Assembly: GCA_035606235.1 (NCBI GenBank)
Contig: DATNFU010000017.1
Coordinates: 1 to 17,281 of the forward strand
Reading direction: 5' to 3'
Length of the DNA stretch: 17,281 nt
From: 66-474 sp035606235
GTDB taxonomy: Bacteria; Pseudomonadota; Gammaproteobacteria; Xanthomonadales; Rhodanobacteraceae
The notes below the pieces were generated by a model. The model was given only the letters and a program-made list of their open reading frames with translations, was not told the DNA's origin and made no database searches. Below, one piece after another: positions 6,769 to 12,630 of the stretch (its first letter is position 1; every line of letters starts with the position of its first letter). A program made the translations under genes and the position numbers.

Positions 6769-7488
6769 TCAAGCCGTTCGCTTTCGATGCATGATGAAAA
6801 AGATGACCAGCGCTGCCAGCGCGAACGTAAACCACTGCAGCGCGTACGCGCGATGACGCGAGGGCGGCATCACATCGGGCGTCCACTGGCGCATGTAGGG
6901 ACTGGCCGGATCGGCATCCAGCAGCAACACGCGCGGATACAGCGATTGGTGCAGATCGTCCGCGATCGCGTGCATGTCGATGAAGGTGAGCAATTTCGGC
7001 CAGGTGCTTTCGTGCGTGAGAGCATCGCCGCCCAGTTTGAGGCCCGGTAGTGGCGGCGGCGCATATAGCCCGGTCAATACGACCTCATTCGCCGCGATCG
7101 GCGGCAGATCCGGCAGCAATTCCCGCGCACCCTGGCGCGGCAGGAATCCGAGGTTCACCAGCAGCACGCGGTCACTGCCATCCGGAGTAAATGGCACGAA
7201 TACGTTCACGCCCAATTGTCCGGCGTGAATGCGGTCATCCAGAATGTAAATGCGATGCGCGGCATAGCGACCCTGCACGCGCAGGTGCGGATAGATTGCC
7301 GCCGGCGCGTGATCGGCCACCGCGGTGAATGCCTGCACCGGTGCGCGCGCGGCTTGCGAGAATCGCCCCAGCAGCAATTCCTTTTCCTGCGCGCGACGCA
7401 GTTGCCAGCAACCGAGCGCGACGAACGCGGCGATGCCGGCGAGCGTCAACAACACGGCGAATACCGATGGACGGCGGAATCGGATCAC
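6769..7488 (-). CDS. SURF1 family oxidase assembly protein
   Basis: SURF1 (Shy1) proteins help insert heme A into subunit I of aa3 oxidases. This 239-residue protein has the family layout: an N-terminal membrane helix (about 9-27) followed by GCWQLRRAQEK, a large periplasmic domain, and a second helix near the C-terminus (about 216-235). The signature HRAYALQWFTFA comes just before that helix. The start is a GTG at 7486-7488, since no ATG fits the family N-terminus; the gap to the divergent DUF2909 gene is only 66 nt. It is the first gene of the five-gene assembly operon running leftward to the CtaG gene. Confidence 0.95.
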   Translation of the reverse strand: MIRFRRPSVFAVLLTLAGIAAFVALGCWQLRRAQEKELLLGRFSQAARAPVQAFTAVADHAPAAIYPHLRVQGRYAAHRIYILDDRIHAGQLGVNVFVPFTPDGSDRVLLVNLGFLPRQGARELLPDLPPIAANEVVLTGLYAPPPLPGLKLGGDALTHESTWPKLLTFIDMHAIADDLHQSLYPRVLLLDADPASPYMRQWTPDVMPPSRHRAYALQWFTFALAALVIFFIMHRKRTA

Positions 7489-7518
7489 GCGCGCGCAGCA
7501 ACCCGCGACATACGCGTC

Positions 7519-7526
7519 GTTATACT
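7519..7526. promoter_or_regulatory. Shared AT-rich core of a divergent promoter (SURF1 / DUF2909)
   Basis: The 66-nt space between the two divergent genes contains one AT-rich spot. It reads TATACT on the plus strand (7521-7526) and TATAAC on the minus strand (7519-7524), both good -10 hexamers. Neither has a convincing -35. Overlapping -10 boxes would make the two transcripts compete, which is inference. Confidence 0.35.
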
Positions 7527-7554
7527 GGGCGCCTGCGCGCCACCGGACTTCACG

Positions 7555-7773
7555 ATGACTCCCACGCTGTTCAAGATCGTATTGGTAATCGTGTTCCTGG
7601 TGGTGATCTACAACCTGGGGCAGGCGCTGTACTTCATGATGACCGACAAGGGCCAGAGCGGACGCATGGCCTGGGCACTGACCCGCCGCATCGGCCTTTC
7701 ACTGCTGCTGATCGCGCTGATCCTGATTGGAATCTGGGCGGGGTGGATCCACCCGCATGGCGTAGGTGGTTGA
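7555..7773 (+). CDS. DUF2909 twin-transmembrane protein
   Basis: This 72-residue protein is nearly all membrane: helix one at about 5-27 and helix two at about 44-64, joined by a short basic loop containing DKGQSGRMAWALTRR, which places the loop inside by the positive-inside rule. Small DUF2909 proteins are found next to coxC and SURF1 in Pseudomonas and relatives (PA0109 position), so a role in oxidase assembly or as a loosely bound small subunit is plausible but unproven. The gene is on the strand opposite to its neighbours and converges with coxC, whose stop is 152 nt away. That gap shows no terminator hairpin with a T-run. Confidence 0.85.
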   Translation: MTPTLFKIVLVIVFLVVIYNLGQALYFMMTDKGQSGRMAWALTRRIGLSLLLIALILIGIWAGWIHPHGVGG

Positions 7774-7925
7774 GCCATTTGAAAGCCCCGCGCTCGACGC
7801 CTGTGCGCTGGCACTGCCCGGAATCCTCCTGTACCGGCGTGTACATTCCGGCTGCTGCGTTCCAGCGCGCAAAGCTGTTGCTTGTGACGATTTCAAAGCG
7901 CTCGACAATCCGATGAACCGCTCGC

Positions 7926-8792
7926 CTACAGCACGTACACGAACAAAAAGAGACACAACCACACCACATCCACGAAGTGCCAGTACCACGCCACCGCCTC
8001 GAACCCGAAGTGGTGCTCGCGGTTGAAATGGCCGCGCGCGCAGCGCAGCCAGATGATGGTCAACATGATCGTGCCGAGCGTCACGTGCAGACCGTGGAAG
8101 CCGGTCAGCAGGAAGAACGTCGAGCCATAGATGCCGGTGTGCAGGGTCAGGTTGAGATTGGTGTAGGCCTCCATGTACTCGTGCGCCTGGAAGTACAGGA
8201 AGGTCGCGCCCAAAGCCACGGTCAGCGCCAGGAACAGCAGCAGCCGCACCCGATTGCCGGCGCGCAAGGCGTGATGCGCGATGGTGATGGTGACGCTGGA
8301 AGACAGCAGCAACAATGTGTTGAGCAGCGGAATGCCCCACGGCGGCATGATGCTGAAAGGCCCGCCGACATGCTGCGGCCCGTTGGTCGGCCAGGCCGGC
8401 GCGAAACCGTTCCACAGGAACTGGTTGGTCAGCGCGTCTTCGCCACCGCCACCGAGCAGCGGGATGGTGATCATGCGCGTGTAGAACAGCGCGCCGAAGA
8501 ACGCACCGAAGAACATCACTTCGGAGAAGATGAACCACATCATCCCCATCCGGAACGACACATCCACCTGGCTGTTGAAGGTGCCGCGCAGCGATTCGTG
8601 GATCACCGAACCGAACCAGCCGACCATCATGCCGATGATCACCAGCGCGCCGCACGCGATGATCACATGGCCCGCCGCGTCATTGCCGTTCAGCCAGTTG
8701 GCCGCGCCGACCATGAACAGGAACAACCCGACCGCGGCGACGATCGGCCAGCGACTGCCGTGCGGAATGTAGTAGGTGCCTGGTTGTGCCAT
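7926..8792 (-). CDS. coxC: Cytochrome c oxidase subunit III
   Basis: This is 288 residues with seven hydrophobic helices, the normal size for subunit III of an aa3 oxidase. Conserved points are Glu91 in the FSEVMFFGAFFGALFY helix, the FHGLHVTLGT stretch with its histidines, and the C-terminal HFVDVVWLCLFLFVYVL helix. Subunit III stabilises the catalytic subunit and its proton uptake path. It is the last gene of the structural operon. Its ATG at 8790-8792 is 111 nt after the small membrane-protein gene. Confidence 0.97.
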   Translation of the reverse strand: MAQPGTYYIPHGSRWPIVAAVGLFLFMVGAANWLNGNDAAGHVIIACGALVIIGMMVGWFGSVIHESLRGTFNSQVDVSFRMGMMWFIFSEVMFFGAFFGALFYTRMITIPLLGGGGEDALTNQFLWNGFAPAWPTNGPQHVGGPFSIMPPWGIPLLNTLLLLSSSVTITIAHHALRAGNRVRLLLFLALTVALGATFLYFQAHEYMEAYTNLNLTLHTGIYGSTFFLLTGFHGLHVTLGTIMLTIIWLRCARGHFNREHHFGFEAVAWYWHFVDVVWLCLFLFVYVL

Positions 8793-8819
8793 GTTCCGAT
8801 TCCCGTTTTCGATGACTTT

Positions 8820-8871
8820 AAGCGATCAATGGATCGCGCTTCACTTCAACAACGCGGCCGTGGATGGCCGC
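8820..8871 (-). promoter_or_regulatory. Two hairpins between the 47-residue gene and coxC
   Basis: In the 111-nt gap before coxC there are two palindromes: GCGATC-AATG-GATCGC at 8822-8837 and GCGGCC-6 nt-GGCCGC at 8854-8871. Neither is followed by a T-run, so they are not terminators in either direction. They may stabilise or mark processing of the cox transcript, which is inference. Confidence 0.4.
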
Positions 8872-8903
8872 TTTCAATCTGCAAAGCGATTGCGCAGATA
8901 ACC

Positions 8904-9047
8904 TCAGTGATGCGAGTGCACCAACACCAATTGCTGCACGATGCTCAAAACAAAGAACGCCGCGGCGATGATCGCGAGGATGATCGCGGTGCGACGCGCC
9001 GCGCGTTGCGGCCTCATATCTTCGCTGCGTTTTAAATCTGCATTCAT
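8904..9047 (-). CDS. 47-residue single-helix membrane protein at the cox11 position
   Basis: The protein starts MNADLKRSEDMRPQRAARR, is strongly basic for its first 19 residues, then has one helix (about 20-43) and ends HSHH. A basic N-terminus followed by one helix resembles the short 'cytochrome oxidase small assembly protein' that precedes cox11 in many proteobacteria, and also the N-terminal anchor of Cox11 itself. Here no cox11 follows: the next gene is coxC. The ATG at 9045-9047 has a modest GGAT ribosome site about 7 nt upstream. The gene lies between coxA (88 nt before) and coxC. It is either a genuine small assembly factor or the remnant of a deleted cox11. Confidence 0.65.
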   Translation of the reverse strand: MNADLKRSEDMRPQRAARRTAIILAIIAAAFFVLSIVQQLVLVHSHH

Positions 9048-9048
9048 T

Positions 9049-9135
9049 TCAATATCCAAAATCACGATCGGGTCTTACCGACGCTGCTGGCGGGGCGCAA
9101 AGCCCAACGAGCAATGGAGCCTTGCAACCGCTCAT
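9049..9135 (-). CDS. Possible 28-residue ORF coupled to the coxA stop
   Basis: An ATG overlaps the coxA stop (TGATG) and opens a 28-codon frame starting MSGCKAPLLVGLCAPPA. It ends one nucleotide before the ATG of the 47-residue membrane protein (TGAAATG). This arrangement would let ribosomes run from coxA through to the small gene. The peptide has no recognisable feature and the overlap can arise by chance, so confidence is low. Confidence 0.18.
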   Translation of the reverse strand: MSGCKAPLLVGLCAPPAASVRPDRDFGY

Positions 9136-10754
9136 CAGTGCAACACGTCCCCGTGCGCCAACACGCTGTCGTCGATCACCGGCGGCGTCACGAAGCTGTG
9201 GTGCGGAGGCGGCGAGGACAGCGTCCACTCCAGGCCGCGGGCGCCTTCCCACACTTTTGCCGGTGCACGGCTCTTCGAGAACCAGGCGCAGTGGATCACC
9301 ACGCCCACGAAAATGATCTGCGACAGGCCGAACAGGAAGCCGCCGATCGAGGAGATCATATTGAAGTCCGCGAAAGCGACGTTGTAGTCCGGGATGCGGC
9401 GCGGCATGCCTGCCAGCCCGAGGAAATGCTGCGGGAAAAACAGCACGTTCACCCAGATCGCACTGTTCCAGAAGTGCATCTTGCCCCAGAACTCGCTGTA
9501 CATGTTGCCGGTCCACTTCGGCAGCCAGTAGTACACGCCGGCGATGATCGCGAACGCCGCGCCGGTGACCAGCACGTAGTGGAAGTGCGCGACGATGAAG
9601 TAGGTCTGGTTGTACTGGAAGTCGGCCGGTACCAGCGCCATCATCACGCCGGAAAAGCCGCCGATGGTGAACAGAATCACGAAGGCGATCGCAAACAGCA
9701 TCGGCGTCTCGAAGGTCATCGAGCCCCGCCACATCGTGGTGACCCAGTTGAACACCTTAACGCCCGTAGGCACCGCGATCAGCATGGTCGCGTACATGAA
9801 GAACAATTCGCTGCCCAACGGCAGGCCCACCGTGAACATGTGGTGCGACCACACGATGAACGACAGAAACGCGATGCACGCGATCGCGTACACCATTGCC
9901 TTGTAGCCGAAGATCGGCTTGCGCGCGAAAGTCGGGATGATCTCCGAGATGATCCCGAACGCGGGCAGAATCATGATGTAGACCTCGGGGTGCCCGAAGA
10001 ACCAGAACACGTGCTGGTACAGCACCGGGTCGCCGCCGCCGCCGGCGTTGAAGAAACTGGTGCCGAAGAATTTGTCGGTCAGCAGCATCGTCACTGCGCC
10101 CGCCAGCACCGGCATCACCGCCAACAGCAGGAACGCGGTGATCAGCCAGGACCAGCAGAACAGCGGCATCTTCAGGAGATCCATGCCCGGCGCGCGCATG
10201 TTGAGGATGGTCGCGATGATGTTGATCGCGCCCATGATCGACGAGATGCCCATCAGATGGATCGCGAACACCATGAACGCGATCGAATCGCCACCCTGCA
10301 GCACCAGTGGCGGATACATCGTCCAGCCCGCGGCCGGCGCGCCACCGGGCATGAAGAACGTCGAGAGCAGCAGGCAGAACGCGAACGGCAGGATCCAGAA
10401 CGAGAGGTTGTTCATGCGGGGCAGCGCCATGTCCGGCGCGCCGATCATGATCGGCACCATCCAGTTGGCGAGACCCACGAAAGCCGGCATGATCGCGCCA
10501 AAGATCATCACCAGCGCATGCATGGTGGTGAGCTCGTTGAAGAAGTACGGCTGCATCAACTGCATGCCGGGTTTGAACAACTCGGCGCGGATCCCCATCG
10601 CGAACGCGCCACCGATGAAGAACATCGTCAGCGCGAAGATCAGGTACAGGGTGCCGATGTCCTTGTGATTGGTGGACATCACCCAGCGATGGAAGAAACC
10701 CTCAGGGGCTTCGTGGTGGTGATCGTCGTGCATCAGGGCCGCGTCGTGTGCCAT
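9135..10754 (-). CDS. coxA: Cytochrome c oxidase subunit I (aa3, A1 type)
   Basis: This is the catalytic subunit: it reduces O2 to water at the heme a3-CuB centre while pumping protons. It is 539 residues with twelve helices. The heme a ligands are His79 and His392. CuB has His255, cross-linked Tyr259 in HPEVY, and His304/His305. Heme a3 is bound by His390 in HFHYV. The D-channel is present (Asp108 in GAPDMALPRMNN with Asn115/Asn116), as is Glu257 of HPEVY, and the K-channel has Thr330 and Lys333 in PTGVK. Together these define an A1-type enzyme. I chose the ATG at 10752-10754, with AGAGAG before it, over a TTG two codons upstream. coxB precedes it by 133 nt. Confidence 0.98.
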   Translation of the reverse strand: MAHDAALMHDDHHHEAPEGFFHRWVMSTNHKDIGTLYLIFALTMFFIGGAFAMGIRAELFKPGMQLMQPYFFNELTTMHALVMIFGAIMPAFVGLANWMVPIMIGAPDMALPRMNNLSFWILPFAFCLLLSTFFMPGGAPAAGWTMYPPLVLQGGDSIAFMVFAIHLMGISSIMGAINIIATILNMRAPGMDLLKMPLFCWSWLITAFLLLAVMPVLAGAVTMLLTDKFFGTSFFNAGGGGDPVLYQHVFWFFGHPEVYIMILPAFGIISEIIPTFARKPIFGYKAMVYAIACIAFLSFIVWSHHMFTVGLPLGSELFFMYATMLIAVPTGVKVFNWVTTMWRGSMTFETPMLFAIAFVILFTIGGFSGVMMALVPADFQYNQTYFIVAHFHYVLVTGAAFAIIAGVYYWLPKWTGNMYSEFWGKMHFWNSAIWVNVLFFPQHFLGLAGMPRRIPDYNVAFADFNMISSIGGFLFGLSQIIFVGVVIHCAWFSKSRAPAKVWEGARGLEWTLSSPPPHHSFVTPPVIDDSVLAHGDVLH

Positions 10755-10841
10755 GTTCAAGCTCTCTTTGTGCGATCGTCCGGGATCGCTGATCTAACAA
10801 GCAGATGGTTTGTCTGCAATTTCGGTGCGCTTCCTTGCATC

Positions 10842-10871
10842 AGAAGCGGACATCCTGTCCGCACTTCTCAA
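10842..10871 (-). repeat. Bulged hairpin repeat, copy 1 (coxB-coxA gap)
   Basis: The stem is AGAAG-CGGACA / TGTCCG-CA-CTTCT (plus strand), with a TCC loop and a CA bulge, followed by CAA. It begins 17 nt past the coxB stop in the direction of transcription. The same architecture and the shared minus-strand stretch TTGAGAAGTGC recur at 11845-11874. There is no T-run, so it is not an intrinsic terminator. A REP-like element or an RNA-stability hairpin in the cox messenger is likely. Confidence 0.55.
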
Positions 10872-10887
10872 ATGACGCACGCTCCGC

Positions 10888-11796
10888 TCAATGCTGCGCC
10901 ACCACCGGCGCCGCCGACGTGGAAATCTGCGCGGTGCGCGCGGCCTGGTCGAGCTTCGTCTGGGATTCCTGCGCAGCCAGCCAGGACTCGAACTGTGCGC
11001 GTGGCAGCACGTTCACCACGATCGGCATGAAGCCGTGATCCTGCCCGCACAGCACGTAACACTGACCACGATAAATGCCGGGCTGATCGACCTCGACCCA
11101 GATGTCGTTGACGATGCCGGGGATCGCATCCTTCTTGATGCCGAACTGCGGCACCCAGAAGCCGTGGATCACGTCACCGGCGGTCACCACAAAGCGCACC
11201 TTGATGCCGGCCGGGATCACCAGCGGCTTGTCCACATTCAGCAGGTAATCCTTGAAGCCATGGTCGGACACGCCGTTGGGATCAAGGCCGGAGTCGAGCT
11301 GGCGGACACGGTTGCTGTCGGCGGCCAGCTTGGACATGTAGCCGACTTTGTTGACCGCCTTGCCGCGATAATCCACGTAGTCGTAGCGCCACTTCCATTG
11401 ATAGGCGGTGACCTTGATGGTCATGTCCGCACCGGTGGTGTCGTACATCTTGCGCAGCATGTTGGTCGCGGGCGTGGCGAGACCGATCAGGATCAGCACC
11501 GGCACCAGCGTCCAGACGAATTCCAGCTTGGTGTTGTGGCTCCAGTTCGCGGGCACCGCGCCGCGCGACTTCCGAAACCGGAACATGGCGATGATCATCG
11601 CGCCGAACACCACCACGCCGATCGCCACGCACACCCAGAACGCCGCCATGTGCAGGCTGTAGATCTCTTGCGACTCGGAAGTCACGCCGGGGGTGAGGTT
11701 CATCTGCCACGGCACCGGGTTCGCCAGCGCGGATGCCGACGCCAGCAATGCCGTGGCCATCACGCCAGCCTGCCGCAGGAACTTGGTTGATCTCAT
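10888..11796 (-). CDS. coxB: Cytochrome c oxidase subunit II
   Basis: CoxB carries the CuA centre that accepts electrons from cytochrome c. The 302 residues comprise a signal peptide (cut near ALA-N, residue 25), two helices (about 50-74 and 91-112), the aromatic WKWRYDY segment, and the periplasmic cupredoxin domain. CuA ligands are His211 (VIHGFW), Cys246, Cys250, His254 and Met257 in GQCYVLCGQDHGFM. The residue usually Glu between the two cysteines is Val248 here, which is noted as a finding. There is no C-terminal cytochrome c domain, so this is aa3 and not caa3. I chose the ATG at 11794-11796; an ATG ten codons upstream would add MIAKITGGIL, unlike a signal peptide start. It follows the DUF2244 gene by 78 nt. 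Confidence 0.97.
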   Translation of the reverse strand: MRSTKFLRQAGVMATALLASASALANPVPWQMNLTPGVTSESQEIYSLHMAAFWVCVAIGVVVFGAMIIAMFRFRKSRGAVPANWSHNTKLEFVWTLVPVLILIGLATPATNMLRKMYDTTGADMTIKVTAYQWKWRYDYVDYRGKAVNKVGYMSKLAADSNRVRQLDSGLDPNGVSDHGFKDYLLNVDKPLVIPAGIKVRFVVTAGDVIHGFWVPQFGIKKDAIPGIVNDIWVEVDQPGIYRGQCYVLCGQDHGFMPIVVNVLPRAQFESWLAAQESQTKLDQAARTAQISTSAAPVVAQH

Positions 11797-11844
11797 CAGT
11801 ATCCCACCCGTAATTTTTGCGATCATCCCTGATCGCGAGGCCCA

Positions 11845-11874
11845 AAGCAGGCATCCGGGCCTGCACTTCTCAAT
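11845..11874 (-). repeat. Bulged hairpin repeat, copy 2 (DUF2244-coxB gap)
   Basis: The stem is AAG-CAGGC / GCCTG-CA-CTT (plus strand), with a 6-nt loop, followed by CTCAA. It starts directly at the end of the DUF2244 gene. Compared with the copy at 10842-10871, the outer stem, the CA bulge and the flanking CTTCTCAA are kept while the inner stem bases differ in a paired way (CGGACA versus CAGGC), which suggests that the structure is maintained. Confidence 0.5.
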
Positions 11875-12369
11875 TCAGCTTTGATTTCCCGTTCGCCCAG
11901 CCACACCAGCCAGCAGCACCCGCAGTTTTCGCGACAACTCCGCGCGCTCCTCGTCGCCCAGAAAGGCGCCGACTTCGCGCTCGCGCCCGGAGGCGGCGAG
12001 CAACACGTGCTGGTGGCCGCCCCAATCGCGCAAGCGCACCCGCACCCAGGCCGATGGAAACGCAATCACGTGATCGCGCGCCGGGATCGTCTCGATGCGC
12101 AGAGTGCGCGCATCCAGGATGATCCGCTCCGCGCGATCACCCGCGCGCCACGCGAACCGCAATGCCACCACCACGCAAGGCGCTTCCAGCAATGCGAACA
12201 GCGGCGCGAATACATTGCCCTGCCACGCAGCCAGCACCGCCACGACCGCCGCCGCAAGCACCATGAGGCCGCTCGATCTGCGCAGGCCCTTGCGGCTCAG
12301 CGCCCGGTTGGGAGCGAGCAACAACGTCACCTGCCGCGCATCGGCCGCCTCTGGCACATGCGTGATCAT
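11875..12369 (-). CDS. DUF2244 family membrane protein
   Basis: This 164-residue protein has two adjacent helices (about 33-49 and 52-72), then a soluble cytoplasmic domain containing RIETIPARDHVIAFPSAWVRV and a DWGGHQHVLLAASG segment. It matches the DUF2244 family (PF10003), often found just upstream of coxB in proteobacteria, with no established function. I chose the ATG at 12367-12369 because the family begins there and a good promoter sits about 33 nt upstream; the frame stays open further up but that sequence is compositionally unlike a protein. It is the first gene of the structural cox operon. Its stop is followed at once by a hairpin repeat, then coxB. Confidence 0.82.
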   Translation of the reverse strand: MITHVPEAADARQVTLLLAPNRALSRKGLRRSSGLMVLAAAVVAVLAAWQGNVFAPLFALLEAPCVVVALRFAWRAGDRAERIILDARTLRIETIPARDHVIAFPSAWVRVRLRDWGGHQHVLLAASGREREVGAFLGDEERAELSRKLRVLLAGVAGRTGNQS

Positions 12370-12401
12370 GGAGTCCGTTCCATGGCGCCGTAAACCGGAC
12401 A

Positions 12402-12431
12402 ATGATAAAGCCGCGCTGCCGCTGCGGGCAA
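12402..12431 (-). promoter_or_regulatory. Likely sigma70 promoter of the DUF2244-coxBAC operon
   Basis: On the minus strand TTGCCC (12426-12431) is followed by an 18-nt spacer and TATCAT (12402-12407). The -35 matches four of six bases and the -10 five of six. The transcript would begin about 25-27 nt before the DUF2244 ATG, supporting that start codon. No operator palindrome is obvious around it. Confidence 0.5.
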
Positions 12432-12567
12432 GGAACGCGTTCTTTTCCGTTCGCGTCATGCAAGTGGGAACAGGCATGGGCTTCCGCGGCGGCGGCTTCG
12501 CAGGAGCGGGCGGACTCGCGGGCCGGGCGCGCGCACCGCATTTCGCTCGTGATTTTCCGGCCTGCGC

Positions 12568-12596
12568 TTGGCCGCAATGCATGCGCGCTCTACAAT
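12568..12596 (+). promoter_or_regulatory. Likely sigma70 promoter of putA
   Basis: TTGGCC (12568-12573), a 17-nt spacer and TACAAT (12591-12596) form a good promoter (four of six and five of six matches). Transcription would start near 12603, about 28 nt before the ATG at 12631. The ATG at 12595 falls inside the -10 box, so it cannot be used on this transcript. Confidence 0.55.
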
Positions 12597-12630
12597 GTCG
12601 CGCTTTGCACTCTTCCGCCGCGGTCCTTCA

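Noticed and set aside
10846..10862. Intrinsic terminator between coxB and coxA
   Set aside because: The hairpin is stable-looking but has no T-run on either strand, and coxA must be transcribed with coxB.
9114..11030. 638-codon plus-strand open frame antisense to coxA and coxB
   Set aside because: It is His/Arg/Asp/Gln-rich low-complexity translation of the opposite strand of certain genes; long antisense frames are expected in GC-rich DNA.
11875..12582. Longer 235-residue version of the DUF2244 protein
   Set aside because: The extra 71 residues are Pro/Ala/Arg-rich, overlap the likely promoter at 12402-12431, and the family begins at the ATG at 12369.
12568..12630. Upstream starts of putA (TTG 12568, ATG 12577, ATG 12595)
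   Set aside because: They overlap the -35 and -10 elements of the likely putA promoter, and the added residues do not resemble PutA N-termini.
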